63,982 nucleotides of DNA from an uncultured Devosia sp. (GTDB lineage Bacteria > Pseudomonadota > Alphaproteobacteria > Rhizobiales > Devosiaceae): assembly GCF_946479885.1 (NCBI RefSeq), contig NZ_CAMLHM010000017.1, positions 1 to 63,982 on the forward strand. The letters are read 5' to 3'. Position numbers and translations under genes: made by a program. The notes beneath the pieces were generated by a model that saw only the letters and a program-made list of their open reading frames with translations, did no database searches and had not been told where the DNA came from. Below, one piece after another: positions 44,845-54,263 of the stretch (the stretch's first letter is position 1; each line of letters starts with the position of its first letter).

Positions 44845-44932
44845 AGACCTCATCCTGAGCCTGTCGAAGGACGAGGTCGTGGCACGATCGGTGTATCCGA
44901 CCTCGCGGTTCGACAAGCTCACCATGAGGTCT
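44845..44932. repeat. Inverted repeat, 35-bp arms
   Basis: The arms at 44845-44879 and 44898-44932 are reverse complements with about six mismatches (cores CTGTCGAAGGACGAGGTCG and CGACCTCGCGGTTCGACAAG). It lies between the eda stop and the ModE-like gene. Related CCTCATGGTGAGCTTGTCGAA-type palindromes are dispersed in many alphaproteobacterial genomes. It could terminate eda transcription. Confidence 0.75.
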
Positions 44933-44943
44933 CAGGATCAGCA

Positions 44944-45318
44944 ATGACGGCCACCGACGTTCCTCCCGACGGCCTTACCCATCTCAGGATCACCCTGAGC
45001 GAGAGCGCCTATATCGGCCCCGGCCGGGCTGACCTGCTCGAGCATATTGCCGGAACGGGGTCGATCTCGGCCGCCGGCAAGGCAATGGGCATGAGCTACA
45101 AGCGGGCCTGGGGCCTGGTGCAGGTGCTCAATGAGGGGTTCGGCACGCCGCTGGTGGAATCGAGCCGTGGTGGCGCCAGCCAGGGCGGAGCGCAATTGAC
45201 CGAAGCGGGCCGTTTCGTGCTCGAGCGCTATCGTCAGATGCAGGACAAGACACGGCTGGCCATCGCCGGGGACGTTGCGGCCTTGCGGCAGAAATTCGAT
45301 ATGTCCAAACGGAAATAA
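44944..45318 (+). CDS. ModE-type winged helix-turn-helix regulator without molybdate domain
   Basis: A 124-residue DNA-binding protein equal to the N-terminal half of Mod[41 protein letters not shown] and [21 protein letters not shown]. The C-terminal TOBE/Mop domains that bind molybdate are absent, so molybdate may be sensed differently. It precedes modAB on the same strand, and a palindrome resembling a ModE box lies between them. Confidence 0.9.
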   Translation: MTATDVPPDGLTHLRITLSESAYIGPGRADLLEHIAGTGSISAAGKAMGMSYKRAWGLVQVLNEGFGTPLVESSRGGASQGGAQLTEAGRFVLERYRQMQDKTRLAIAGDVAALRQKFDMSKRK

Positions 45319-45349
45319 CGCTTGCCTGAGTCAGGCGTCTGCGCCAGAA

Positions 45350-45375
45350 CCGATATGGCTTTCAAACCATATCGG
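45350..45375 (+). promoter_or_regulatory. Candidate ModE operator before modA
   Basis: CCGATATGG (45350-45358) and CCATATCGG (45367-45375) form a perfect inverted repeat with an 8-nt spacer, ending seven bases before the modA start. The CGnTAT half-site pattern resembles E. coli ModE boxes. Confidence 0.6.
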
Positions 45376-45382
45376 GGCTTCG

Positions 45383-46117
45383 ATGAACCGCGCATTCCTT
45401 CCCACGCTGCTCGCCGGCCTTCTACTCGCCACGGCCGCCCATGCCGGCACCGTCAACGTGGCGGTTGCCGCCAATTTCACCAAGACGGCTGAGGCATTGG
45501 CCCCCTTGTTCAAGGCCAGGACTGGCCATGATGTCATCTACAGCTTTGGCGCCACCGGGGCGCTCTATACCCAGGTGACCCAGGGTGCGCCGTTCGAGGT
45601 TTTTCTCTCGGCCGATGACGTTCGCCCGAGCCAGGCGGTGGCGGAAGGGTTTGGCGTCGAGGGCACGGTGTTCACCTATGCCATCGGCGCGCTGGCGCTC
45701 TATAGCGTCTCGATCGACCTTGCCGATGGTGAGGTCGTGCTGAGCGCCAACGCGTTCGACAAAGTCGCCATTGCCGACCCGGCTGCCGCGCCATATGGGC
45801 GGGCCGCGATCGAGGCCATCGAAGCGCTTGGGCTGACTGCGGCGATCACCCCCAAGCTGGTAACGGGCGAGACCGTGACCCAGGCGCTGCAATTCATCGA
45901 AACCGGCAATGCTGAGCTGGGCTTCGTGGCGCTCAGCCAGGTGGTGGGCAAGGCCAGTGCATGGATCGTGCCGCCGGAGCTTTACGAGCCGATCCGCCAG
46001 GATGCCGTGCTGCTCAAGACGGGTGAGGCCAACCCAGCCGCTACGGCCTTCATCGATTTCCTCAAGAGCGAGGACGCCGTGGCCGTGATAGAAGCCTCGG
46101 GCTACGTCGTCGAGTAA
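45383..46117 (+). CDS. modA: Molybdate ABC transporter substrate-binding protein
   Basis: A 244-residue periplasmic oxyanion-binding protein. A signal peptide (LLAGLLLATAAHA) is followed by VNVAVAANFTKTAEALAPLF, YSFGATGALYTQVTQGAPFEVFLSADD and the second-lobe FIETGNAELGFVALSQV. Residues Ser/Ala near the FGATGAL loop normally bind molybdate or tungstate. It is followed 12 bp later by modB. Confidence 0.95.
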   Translation: MNRAFLPTLLAGLLLATAAHAGTVNVAVAANFTKTAEALAPLFKARTGHDVIYSFGATGALYTQVTQGAPFEVFLSADDVRPSQAVAEGFGVEGTVFTYAIGALALYSVSIDLADGEVVLSANAFDKVAIADPAAAPYGRAAIEAIEALGLTAAITPKLVTGETVTQALQFIETGNAELGFVALSQVVGKASAWIVPPELYEPIRQDAVLLKTGEANPAATAFIDFLKSEDAVAVIEASGYVVE

Positions 46118-46129
46118 ACGGATCGCGGG

Positions 46130-46810
46130 ATGAGTTTTGGCGATATCTGGACCCCGGTCAGCCTCACGCTGACGCTGGCCACGATCAACACGCTCATCCT
46201 GCTTGTCTTGGGCACGCCGATCGCCTGGTGGCTGGCACTCGGCCGAAGCCGCTATCGTGAGCTGGTCGGTGCCGTCGTGGCCATGCCGCTGGTACTGCCG
46301 CCCACCGTGCTTGGTTTCTACCTGCTGATAGCACTCGGCCCCAACGGGCCGGGTGGCTGGATTGCAGGCCTGTGGGGCGGGCGGACGCTCGCCTTCTCGT
46401 TTGTCGGCCTCGTCATCGGCTCGTTCTTCTATTCCCTGCCCTTCATGGTGCAGCCCTTGCGCAATGGCTTTGCCGCGATTGGCGATGACCCCTTGGAGGT
46501 GGCGTCGAGCCTGGGCGCAAGCAACTGGCAGCGCTTCTGGCGCGTCGCCCTGCCACTGGCCCGGCCGGGCTACATCACCGGCGCGGTGATGACCTTCGCC
46601 CATACGGTGGGCGAGTTTGGCGTGGTGCTGATGATCGGCGGCAACATTCCGGGCCAGACGAAAGTCATCGCCATTGCGCTTTACGACTATGTCGAGCGGC
46701 TGCAATGGGGCGAAGCGCATGTTATTGCGGCAGGCATGGTGATCTTCGCCTTTGTCGTCATCGCGGTGACCTTGACGATAGACCGGCGGGTGAACGTACC
46801 AATGCCCTGA
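46130..46810 (+). CDS. modB: Molybdate ABC transporter permease
   Basis: A 226-residue inner-membrane permease with five or six helices and the EAA loop EVASSLGASNWQRFWRVALPLARPG that contacts the ATPase. The VGEFGVVLMIGGNIPG segment is typical of ModB. No modC ATPase gene follows: the next gene is ligD on the opposite strand. The ATPase must come from elsewhere in the genome. Confidence 0.95.
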   Translation: MSFGDIWTPVSLTLTLATINTLILLVLGTPIAWWLALGRSRYRELVGAVVAMPLVLPPTVLGFYLLIALGPNGPGGWIAGLWGGRTLAFSFVGLVIGSFFYSLPFMVQPLRNGFAAIGDDPLEVASSLGASNWQRFWRVALPLARPGYITGAVMTFAHTVGEFGVVLMIGGNIPGQTKVIAIALYDYVERLQWGEAHVIAAGMVIFAFVVIAVTLTIDRRVNVPMP

Positions 46811-46825
46811 GGGTGAGTGCCCCCC

Positions 46826-49393
46826 TTACGCCTCTACTGCGCTCCGCATCGCCTTGGTGATGGACTGGGTCGTATCGAAATAACCCTTCCACGGATCGGG
46901 TTTCTGCGCCCGTTCGGCGGCGTCGGCGAGGGTGAACTGGTTGGCAGCCTTGATGGTATCGAGTTCCGGCCAGCTGATCGGCACGGCCGCCGGCGCACCC
47001 CGGCGAGAGCGGCTGGACCAGGGGGCGATAGCGGTGGCGCCGCGCTCGTTGCGCAGGTAATCGATGAACAGCTTGTCCTTGCGATTGACCTTGCGGATGT
47101 TGGCCGTGAAGCGATCGGGATACTTATCGGCGAGGCGCTGGGCGAAGGCCTTGCAGAAGCCCTTTACCTCGTCCCATTCGGTGATCGGCCGCAGCGGCGC
47201 GATGACGTGTATGCCCTTGCCGCCGCTGACCAGGGCATAGCTCTCGAGCCCCAGGGCCGCGAGTTCGTCGCGGATGTCGGTCGCGGCGGCGCGGATATGC
47301 TCGAAGCCCAGGCCTTCGTCGGGGTCTATGTCGAAGATGATGCGCTCGGGCTTTTCGACGTTCTTGGTGAGCGATCCCCAGAGGTGCCATTCGAGCACGT
47401 TCATCTGGGTGCCGGCGATGAGCCCGGCGAGATCGTCAATGTAGAAATAGTCCGCCTTCTCGCCGTCCTTCTCGGCGATCAGCAGCGAGTTCATGGCATC
47501 GGGAAATCCACCCGTATCGTGCTTCTGGAAGAAGCAGTATTTGGTCCGACCCTGCGGGCAGCGCAGCAGGCTCAGGGGTCGCTTGGCAACATAGGGCAGC
47601 ATGCGCTCCGAGACAGCGGCGTAATAGGCGACAAGGTCGGCCTTGGTGACGCCCTGGCCGGGATAGACCACGCGATCGGGGCTGGTGAGCTTGATGCCGG
47701 CGGCTTCCGCAGCCGCGACGCCAGCCTTGCCGTCGAGCGCAGCCGTGGCGGCCTTGGGGGTGGCTTCGGGCTTGTCCAAGCGCACATCTCCTGCCGGCTT
47801 GTCCTCGCGAAGCGCGAGGAAGGAAGGGTGTCGCAATATGCCATCGGGGGTGAATTCGGTGTAGCCAATTTCCGCCACCAGTTCTGGCGCTACCCAGCGG
47901 GCATTGCGGGCGATGGGCCGCGGGACACTGGCAAAGGGGTTGGTCCTGCGGGCGCGGCTATCGAGCTGCTGCTGCAACTGGTGGGCGCTTTCCATGTTGA
48001 AACCGGTGCCAACCCGGCCGCGATAGACGAGCCTGCCATCCTCCCAGGTCCCCAGCAGCAGGGAGGCGAAGGTCTTCTTCTTGGCCGAGGGCGACCAGCC
48101 GGCAATGACGAATTCCTGCCGCTTGCTGCATTTGATCTTGAGCCAGCTGCGGTTGCGCTCGCCGCGATAGGGGGCATTCGCCTGCTTGGCGATGATGCCT
48201 TCATGGCCTTCGCGGCAGATCGTGTCGAAGACCTTCTGCCCATTGCCGGTGACATGGGCTGAGAACTGCACTAGCGAGGACGACTCGATCTTGCCGAGCA
48301 GTTTTTCGAGGCGCTGCTTGCGGTCGACCAAGGGAAGCCCGGTCAGATTTTCGCCGTCCTCTTCGAGCAGGTCGAAGGCGAAGAAGATAAGTGGCCCACC
48401 GTTGGAGAGGTGGTCCTTGAGGGTGGAGAAGTCGGTGCGCCCCTTGTCGTCGAAAGCGCAGAGTTCGCCATCGATCAGCGCGGTGCCCTTGGTGATGCGG
48501 GTCAGGGGAGGCACGATGGCCTGGAACTGGGTCGTCCAGTCCTTGCCGGTGCGGGTGAAAAGGCGAACCTGGTCGCCCGATATGGCAGCCATACAGCGAT
48601 AGCCGTCATACTTCATCTCGAAGACCCAGTCAGAACCTTCGGGGACAGCTGTCACCAGCGTTGCCAGTTGTGGCGCGCGGAAGGCGGGCAGTCTGGAGGC
48701 CTTGCCCTTGGGCTTGGCGGGAACGGGGTTGTCGACCGCCTTGTCCTCGCCTGAATGCCAGATGGCATCGTCGGGGGTAGCGGAGGTCTTCCTGGCCTTC
48801 AGCCCCTTGGCGATGCCATCGAGGTCCCGGCCGGTGGAAACCGACTTGGTGAAGCGCTCGGTCAGCGTCTCATGGTCCTTGGCGTAATCATCGCGGTGCT
48901 TGATCAGCAGCCAGTTCTCGCGATCGGGGCCGGATTTACGCTTGCTGTCGCGGCCCTTCATGTGGACCAGCACCCATTCGCCCTTCATACGGTGGCCATG
49001 GATGCGCATCTTGAGATCGCCGCTTTCGAGCGCTTCGTGCGGATCTCCCAGCGGCTCCCAGGTGCCCTCATCCCACAGCATGACGGTGCCGCCACCATAT
49101 TCGCCTTCGGGAATGGTGCCTTCAAAGCCGCCATAGTCGAGCGGGTGATCTTCGACACGCACGGCGAGGCGTTTGTCCTCAGGATTGTCGGACGGGCCCT
49201 TGGTCACCGCCCAGCTCTTGAGCACGCCATCGAGTTCGATGCGGAAATCGTAGTGCAGGCGGGTCGCATCATGCTTCTGCACGACAAAGCGATAGCCTTT
49301 GCCGGTGGACTCACCGCCCGACGGCTCCTGCGTCTTGGTGAAGTCGCGCTTGGCCTTGTATTCCTTCAGCAGGGTTTCGGGTTTGCTGGCCAT
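46826..49393 (-). CDS. ligD: DNA ligase D (phosphoesterase-ligase-polymerase)
   Basis: An 855-residue multifunctional end-joining enzyme. The domain order is N-terminal 3'-phosphoesterase (residues ~20-165, HDATRLHYDFR with His41, His47 and Asp49), ATP-dependent ligase (nucleotidyl Lys261 in EMKYDGYR, then DGELCAFD), and C-terminal primase-type polymerase (residues ~560-850, FDIDPDEG metal pair and SGGKGIHV). This is the Pseudomonas-type order. It follows ku by three bases on the same strand, so both are expressed from the ku promoter. Confidence 0.97.
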   Translation of the reverse strand: MASKPETLLKEYKAKRDFTKTQEPSGGESTGKGYRFVVQKHDATRLHYDFRIELDGVLKSWAVTKGPSDNPEDKRLAVRVEDHPLDYGGFEGTIPEGEYGGGTVMLWDEGTWEPLGDPHEALESGDLKMRIHGHRMKGEWVLVHMKGRDSKRKSGPDRENWLLIKHRDDYAKDHETLTERFTKSVSTGRDLDGIAKGLKARKTSATPDDAIWHSGEDKAVDNPVPAKPKGKASRLPAFRAPQLATLVTAVPEGSDWVFEMKYDGYRCMAAISGDQVRLFTRTGKDWTTQFQAIVPPLTRITKGTALIDGELCAFDDKGRTDFSTLKDHLSNGGPLIFFAFDLLEEDGENLTGLPLVDRKQRLEKLLGKIESSSLVQFSAHVTGNGQKVFDTICREGHEGIIAKQANAPYRGERNRSWLKIKCSKRQEFVIAGWSPSAKKKTFASLLLGTWEDGRLVYRGRVGTGFNMESAHQLQQQLDSRARRTNPFASVPRPIARNARWVAPELVAEIGYTEFTPDGILRHPSFLALREDKPAGDVRLDKPEATPKAATAALDGKAGVAAAEAAGIKLTSPDRVVYPGQGVTKADLVAYYAAVSERMLPYVAKRPLSLLRCPQGRTKYCFFQKHDTGGFPDAMNSLLIAEKDGEKADYFYIDDLAGLIAGTQMNVLEWHLWGSLTKNVEKPERIIFDIDPDEGLGFEHIRAAATDIRDELAALGLESYALVSGGKGIHVIAPLRPITEWDEVKGFCKAFAQRLADKYPDRFTANIRKVNRKDKLFIDYLRNERGATAIAPWSSRSRRGAPAAVPISWPELDTIKAANQFTLADAAERAQKPDPWKGYFDTTQSITKAMRSAVEA

Positions 49394-49396
49394 GGC

Positions 49397-50254
49397 CTAG
49401 CTCGCCTTCTTGCGCGGAGCTGCCTTCGCCTTGCTGGCCTTTTTGGCCGGGGTCTTCTTGCCGCCCTCGAGGCTGGATTTGAGTGCCGCCATCAGGTCCA
49501 CGACATTGGACTTGGTTGGCTTGCTTTCGGGTGGCTCGTCCTCGGCGGTGATCTTGCGGCCCTTGTTTTTGAGCTTGCGGGCGATCAGTTCGCGCAGGGC
49601 GGTCTGGTAGTGATCCCTAAACACGCCGGCATCGAATTTGTCGGTCTTCTTGTCGATCAGCGCGGTGGCGACCTCGAGCAGATCGGGGTCTGCCTTCTTG
49701 GCCGTGATGTCGGAAAAATAGGGGTCGGCCTTGCGCAGTTCGGCCTCGTAGTGGAGCGTTTCAAGCAGCATGCCCTTGCCCGCCGGCTTGATGGCGACCA
49801 GATATTCCTTGCCGCGCAAAGCCAGCTGGCCCAGGCCCACCTTGTCGGCCTGGCGCAGCGCATCGCGGATGACGATAAAGGCGTCCTCGGCCAGGTCGTC
49901 GGACGGCACCATGTAATAGGGCTTGTCGTAGTAGAGCGGGTCGATCTCGTTGCTGGACACAAATTGGGTGAGGTCGAGCGTCTTGCGCGTCTCGAGCTTG
50001 ACAGCGTCGATCTCGTCGTCGGTCAGAAGGACATAGTCGTCCTTCTGGTATTCGAAGCCCTTCATGATCTCGTCCTTGTCGACGGGACCAATGCCGTCCA
50101 CCACCTTCTCGTAATGGACGGGTTTGCCTGATGGCTCGTGGATCTGGCGAAAGCTGGGCTTGGCGTTGGATTTGGTGGCCGTGTAGAGTTCGACAGCAAT
50201 CGACACGAGGGAGAGGCGCAACTGGCCTTTCCAAATGGGGCGTGAGGCGGGCAT
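49397..50254 (-). CDS. ku: Ku protein, DNA end-binding
   Basis: A 285-residue homodimeric ring protein that binds double-strand ends and recruits LigD. The core Ku fold begins [22 protein letters not shown], with HYEKVVDG and [21 protein letters not shown]. The lysine-rich tail [19 protein letters not shown] may aid DNA sliding or LigD contact. An EcfG-type promoter lies 36-61 bp upstream, and ligD is downstream. Confidence 0.97.
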   Translation of the reverse strand: MPASRPIWKGQLRLSLVSIAVELYTATKSNAKPSFRQIHEPSGKPVHYEKVVDGIGPVDKDEIMKGFEYQKDDYVLLTDDEIDAVKLETRKTLDLTQFVSSNEIDPLYYDKPYYMVPSDDLAEDAFIVIRDALRQADKVGLGQLALRGKEYLVAIKPAGKGMLLETLHYEAELRKADPYFSDITAKKADPDLLEVATALIDKKTDKFDAGVFRDHYQTALRELIARKLKNKGRKITAEDEPPESKPTKSNVVDLMAALKSSLEGGKKTPAKKASKAKAAPRKKAS

Positions 50255-50289
50255 GGCGGGGCTCTTGGCGGTGGCAAAGCTGCCATTGC

Positions 50290-50315
50290 AACGGTTGCGT
50301 GGGTGGCTTTGTTCC
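50290..50315 (-). promoter_or_regulatory. EcfG/RpoE2-type general stress promoter of ku-ligD
   Basis: Read on the minus strand, GGAAC (50315-50311) and CGTT (50293-50290) are separated by exactly 17 nt. This is the consensus of the alphaproteobacterial general-stress sigma factor EcfG. Transcription would start near 50284, about 30 nt before the ku start codon. Confidence 0.75.
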
Positions 50316-50386
50316 GCCAACCGAGATTGCACGCCGGAACGCCGGACCCTAAGGTCGCGGCCATGAAGGACAAGGGAGAATCGGCG

Positions 50387-51376
50387 ATGGAAATATTTGA
50401 CGGCCTGGCGCTGGACGGGCTCAGCATCACGCTGATCGGCCTGGGCATCCTGGCGTTGCTGGTGCTGTTCGCGGGGGCGAAGACAGTGCCACAGGGCTAC
50501 AACTATACCGTCGAGCGGTTCGGCAAATATACCCGCACCCTCAAGCCGGGCCTCAACCTGATCGTGCCGTTCATCGACAGCATCGGCAAGAAGATCAACG
50601 TCATGGAACAGGTGCTCGACGTGCCCCACCAGGAGGTGATCACGCGCGACAATGCTTCGATCACGGCCAATGGCGTGACCTTCTACCAGATCCTCGATGC
50701 GGCAGCGGCGGCCTATGAGGTCAGCAACCTCGAAAACGCCATCCTCAACCTCACCATGACCAACATCCGTACGGTGATGGGCTCGATGGACCTGGACGAA
50801 CTGCTGTCCAACCGTGACGAGATCAACCATCGGCTGCTCAAGGTCGTCGATACGGCCGTGTCGCCCTGGGGCGTCAAGATTACCCGCATCGAGATCAAGG
50901 ATATCGATCCGCCCAAGGACCTGGTGGATTCGATGGGCCGGCAGATGAAGGCCGAGCGCGAGAAGCGTGCGGCTATCCTGGAAGCGGAAGGCCGCAGGCA
51001 ATCTGCCATCCTGCAGGCAGAAGGCGCCAAGCAGGCTCAGGTGCTGGAGGCCGAAGGCCGCAAGGAGGCGGCGTTCCGCGATGCCGAGGCGCGCGAGCGC
51101 TCGGCCGAGGCCGAAGCCAAGGCGACGCAGATGGTGAGTGACGCCATTGCCTCGGGCAATGTGCAGGCCATCAACTACTTCGTGGCCAACAATTACATCG
51201 AGGCGCTGGGCAAGATCGCGACCTCGCCCAACCAGAAGGTGCTGATGCTGCCCGTCGAGGCGACCAGCGTTATCGGATCGATCGGCGGCATTGCCGAGAT
51301 TGCCCGCGAGGCCTTCGGCGGCGGGTCGACGGTCCCGGTGCGGCCGAGCCGCCCGCCTTCGGCCGGCCAGCCCTAA
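50387..51376 (+). CDS. SPFH/Band 7 (stomatin-like, QmcA-type) membrane protein
   Basis: A 329-residue protein with one N-terminal helix ([16 protein letters not shown]), an SPFH domain ([25 protein letters not shown], then [15 protein letters not shown]) and an alanine/glutamate-rich coiled coil of EAEGR-type repeats. It forms large membrane microdomain assemblies. ATG 50387 follows AAGGGAGA. The NfeD gene starts 12 bp downstream, the usual partner pair (ybbK-ybbJ). Confidence 0.94.
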   Translation: MEIFDGLALDGLSITLIGLGILALLVLFAGAKTVPQGYNYTVERFGKYTRTLKPGLNLIVPFIDSIGKKINVMEQVLDVPHQEVITRDNASITANGVTFYQILDAAAAAYEVSNLENAILNLTMTNIRTVMGSMDLDELLSNRDEINHRLLKVVDTAVSPWGVKITRIEIKDIDPPKDLVDSMGRQMKAEREKRAAILEAEGRRQSAILQAEGAKQAQVLEAEGRKEAAFRDAEARERSAEAEAKATQMVSDAIASGNVQAINYFVANNYIEALGKIATSPNQKVLMLPVEATSVIGSIGGIAEIAREAFGGGSTVPVRPSRPPSAGQP

Positions 51377-51388
51377 GGAGCGCGCGCC

Positions 51389-51838
51389 ATGCAGGTGATC
51401 GATTTCATCGCCAGCAATGGGCCATGGGCCTGGATCGTCGCCGGTCTGGTGCTGCTGGCGCTCGAGCTGGTGGTGCCGGGCGGATTCCTGCTTTGGATGG
51501 GTATTTCGGGCATCGTCACCGGGATCGTCGTGCTGGTCTGGGCCATCGGCTGGCCCCTGCAGTGGCTGATCTTCGGCGTGCTGTCGCTGGTCAGCATCGC
51601 CCTCTGGGTGCGCTGGACGCGCAGCCGGCCCACGCCGACCGACCGGCCCTATCTCAACCGGCGCGCCGAGCATTTCATTGGCCAGGAGGCTGTGCTGGAG
51701 CAGGCGATCGAGCAGGGCTTTGGCCGGGTGGTGCTGGGCGATACGGTGTGGCGGGTATCAGGAACCGACCTGCCGGCCGGGAGCCATGTGCGCATCACCG
51801 GCTGCGAGGGTGCGGTACTGAAGGTCGAGGCGGCCTGA
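51389..51838 (+). CDS. NfeD-like membrane protein
   Basis: A 149-residue partner of the SPFH protein. Two or three hydrophobic segments (WAWIVAGLVLLALELVVPGG and GISGIVTGIVVLVWAIG) are followed by a C-terminal OB-fold domain (GQEAVLEQAIEQGFGRVVLGDTVWRVSG). It supports membrane microdomain function in related systems. Confidence 0.93.
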   Translation: MQVIDFIASNGPWAWIVAGLVLLALELVVPGGFLLWMGISGIVTGIVVLVWAIGWPLQWLIFGVLSLVSIALWVRWTRSRPTPTDRPYLNRRAEHFIGQEAVLEQAIEQGFGRVVLGDTVWRVSGTDLPAGSHVRITGCEGAVLKVEAA

Positions 51839-51936
51839 AGCCGGTTTTGGCAAGCATTCGTTAACCATAAAGTGGAAGGATCGCCGCGAGCCGGTGGCAC
51901 CATGCCGCGGGCCGTTTTCGGTTGGCGGAGAGCATC

Positions 51937-53226
51937 TTGCCCTGGTGGTGGCGGCAGACAGCAAGGCAAGCGAGCGCTACGGCGCTGTGCGCGCTCTGCC
52001 TCGCCGCGCCTGTCCTGGCGGCATCGGACCATTCGCTGGGCGACGGCTCGGATGCCGACAATGAGCGGCTGCTGCCCGGCGTCTATCCGAGTGAGCCAGT
52101 GCTCGACAGCGGGGAATGGCTGCGCGAGCCTTACGACCCGTTCTTCGATGTCGACTGGTCGGTGGCGCTGCGCGGCAGCTACACCAAGGCGACCTCGGGT
52201 GAGCGCTTCGATATCCGGCTAGTCCCGACCATCGGGCTTGAGCATATCGGCACCCGGTCGGCGATCAGCTTTGACGGCAGTGCCGAAATCGTGCGTCCGG
52301 GCGATGGCGGCAATATCAGCATCACCGGCTTGCGGCTGGGACTGCAGACGGGCTATGACCTGGACAGCGTCACCCGCCTGAGCGGCAATGCCAACCTGTC
52401 GCTGACCCAGGCGACGGCGGGCTCACCGGGGCTGGCGACCAATATCGCTGTCGCGCCGCAAACCATCAGTGGCGGGGTCGACCTGGGTGTGACGCGGCAG
52501 TTCGGCCGGTTCAATGTCGGGGTGACCGGGGCGGCGCAGCGCAATGTGTTCGGCCCGACGACGCTGGTCGGCGGGGTGGTCACCGACAATTCGGAGCAGA
52601 ATTACTGGGCGCTGGACGGAGGATTGCGCGTCGGCTTCGAGGCGACACCGATCTTCGAGGTGTTCGGCCAGGCCGGGATCGGGCGCGATGTGTTCGATCG
52701 GCCCTCGACGACGCTGGGGGCTTATCCCAATGCGACGGACGCTACGCTCAAGGCGGGCGTAACCGGGCGCTGGAGCACGATCCTAGAAGCCACGGCATCG
52801 GCCGGCGTCGGGCTGCGACGCTTCGATGCGGCGGGCCTGGGCGAAGTGGTCACCCAGCTCTACGACGCGGGCATCACCTTCACACCCGATCCGACCTGGC
52901 GCATGACGGCGGGCTTTACCACGACCGTATCGCCGCCTGGCCCCAATGGGGGCGGTACGACGCGGGTCGATTACGCCGCCAAGGCCGAGGTCGCCTATAC
53001 CGTCAATTCCTGGCTGGCGCTGCGGGCCCTGGCCGACTGGAACAGTGCGCGCTTCGTGGGCAGTGCCAATACCGAGACCGGCTATGGGCTGGGCGTGGGC
53101 GCCGACTACAAGGTCAACGCTCACACCGCGCTCACGGCCGACTATGACTACGATCATACCGACAGCAGCAGCAATGGCGTGCAGGACGCGCATCGCGTGA
53201 CGGTGGGCATAACCCTGTCGCGCTAG
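51937..53226 (+). CDS. Outer membrane beta-barrel protein (BBP2-like)
   Basis: About 429 residues. A signal peptide ending near APVLAAS is followed by a run of amphipathic beta strands (for example VDWSVALRGSYTKATSG and LALRALADWNSARFVGS) up to the last strand VTVGITLSR. This fits the outer-membrane beta-barrel family often annotated BBP2 or DUF560-like. The TTG at 51937, just after GGAGAG, is the best start; a TTG at 51922 adds five residues. The function is unknown, and it may be a porin-like or adhesin-like barrel. Confidence 0.85.
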   Translation: MPWWWRQTARQASATALCALCLAAPVLAASDHSLGDGSDADNERLLPGVYPSEPVLDSGEWLREPYDPFFDVDWSVALRGSYTKATSGERFDIRLVPTIGLEHIGTRSAISFDGSAEIVRPGDGGNISITGLRLGLQTGYDLDSVTRLSGNANLSLTQATAGSPGLATNIAVAPQTISGGVDLGVTRQFGRFNVGVTGAAQRNVFGPTTLVGGVVTDNSEQNYWALDGGLRVGFEATPIFEVFGQAGIGRDVFDRPSTTLGAYPNATDATLKAGVTGRWSTILEATASAGVGLRRFDAAGLGEVVTQLYDAGITFTPDPTWRMTAGFTTTVSPPGPNGGGTTRVDYAAKAEVAYTVNSWLALRALADWNSARFVGSANTETGYGLGVGADYKVNAHTALTADYDYDHTDSSSNGVQDAHRVTVGITLSR

Positions 53227-53241
53227 GAAGACCCCTCACCC

Positions 53242-53278
53242 GTCGGCTACGCCGCCGACCTCTCCCCGAAGGGAGAGG
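53242..53278. repeat. C/G-rich hairpin repeat between convergent genes
   Basis: GTCGGC-TACGCC-GCCGAC (53242-53259... sharing a base with the next stem) and CCTCTCCC-CGAA-GGGAGAGG (53259-53278) lie between the barrel gene and galU. Same dispersed family as 36831-36870. It is probably a shared terminator. Confidence 0.7.
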
Positions 53279-53284
53279 TGAAGG

Positions 53285-54178
53285 TCAGAGGTGGTCTTCG
53301 AGATCGAGCTTGCGCAATTCCCGGAGGAAGCCTTCGCGGATGTCGTCACGATCCAGCGCGAAGACCACGTTGGCGGTGAGGAAGCCGAGCTTGGCGCCGC
53401 AGTCGAATACCTTGCCGTCATACTTCACGCCGCTGAATGGCTGCGACCGCATCAGCACCTGCATGGCGTCGGTGAGCTGGATCTCGCCACCGGCGCCCCT
53501 GGTCTGTTCGGCCAGCAGCGAAAAGATCTCGGGCTGCAGGATGTAACGGCCGGAAATGAACAGGTTGGAGGGAGCCTCGTCGCGCTTGGGCTTCTCGACC
53601 ATGCCATTGATGGCAAAGCCGGTGTCGGGGCCATCGCCGCGCACCACCACGCCGTAGGATGATACGTCTTCCCAGGCGCATTCCTCGACGCCGATGACGT
53701 TGCCGCCAGTTTCCTCATAGGCGTCCATCATCTGCCGCAGCACACCTGGCTTGGCGCGGAACACCATATCGGGCAGCAGGAGCGCAAAGGGCTGGTCGCC
53801 GACAATGTCGCGAGCGCACCAGACGGCGTGGCCAAGGCCGAGGGGTTCCTGCTGGCGGGTAAAGCTGGTTCGGCCGGCGGAAGGGAGCTCCTTGCGCAAT
53901 TCGTCGAGCGCCTGATTCTTGCCACGCGCCTCAAGGGTTGCCTCGAGCTCGAATTGGCGATCAAAGTGATCTTCGATGACGCCCTTGTTGCGACCGGTGA
54001 CGAAGACGAAATGCTCGATACCGGCGTCGCGCGCTTCGTCGACCGCATATTGGATCAACGGACGGTCGACGACCGTCAGCATTTCCTTGGGCATGGCCTT
54101 GGTGGCCGGCAGGAACCGGGTTCCGAGGCCGGCAACCGGAAAGACGGCCGTTCTGACGCGCTTAGGCAAATCGTTCAC
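53285..54178 (-). CDS. galU: UTP--glucose-1-phosphate uridylyltransferase
   Basis: A 297-residue nucleotidyltransferase making UDP-glucose for exopolysaccharide and lipopolysaccharide. The UTP-binding [24 protein letters not shown] lies at the N-terminus (in split positions 11-34), followed by [19 protein letters not shown] and [12 protein letters not shown]. galE is divergent from it, 85 bp away, so UDP-glucose and UDP-galactose genes are paired. Confidence 0.97.
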   Translation of the reverse strand: MNDLPKRVRTAVFPVAGLGTRFLPATKAMPKEMLTVVDRPLIQYAVDEARDAGIEHFVFVTGRNKGVIEDHFDRQFELEATLEARGKNQALDELRKELPSAGRTSFTRQQEPLGLGHAVWCARDIVGDQPFALLLPDMVFRAKPGVLRQMMDAYEETGGNVIGVEECAWEDVSSYGVVVRGDGPDTGFAINGMVEKPKRDEAPSNLFISGRYILQPEIFSLLAEQTRGAGGEIQLTDAMQVLMRSQPFSGVKYDGKVFDCGAKLGFLTANVVFALDRDDIREGFLRELRKLDLEDHL

Positions 54179-54263
54179 TCCATGCTGGGATCGACGTAAA
54201 GCTATCTCAACGTCTCTACAATATCACCAAGGCAATCAAGCAATTGAAACACGGGGTTAATCC

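Noticed and set aside
44072..44944. Possible 291-codon N-terminal extension of nadA
   Set aside because: The extension is antisense to eda, lacks similarity, and a strong GGGAGGAG ribosome-binding site precedes the internal ATG at 44071.
50255..51673. Possible long N-terminal extension of Ku
   Set aside because: It is antisense to the SPFH gene, and the Ku fold begins at the ATG at 50254.
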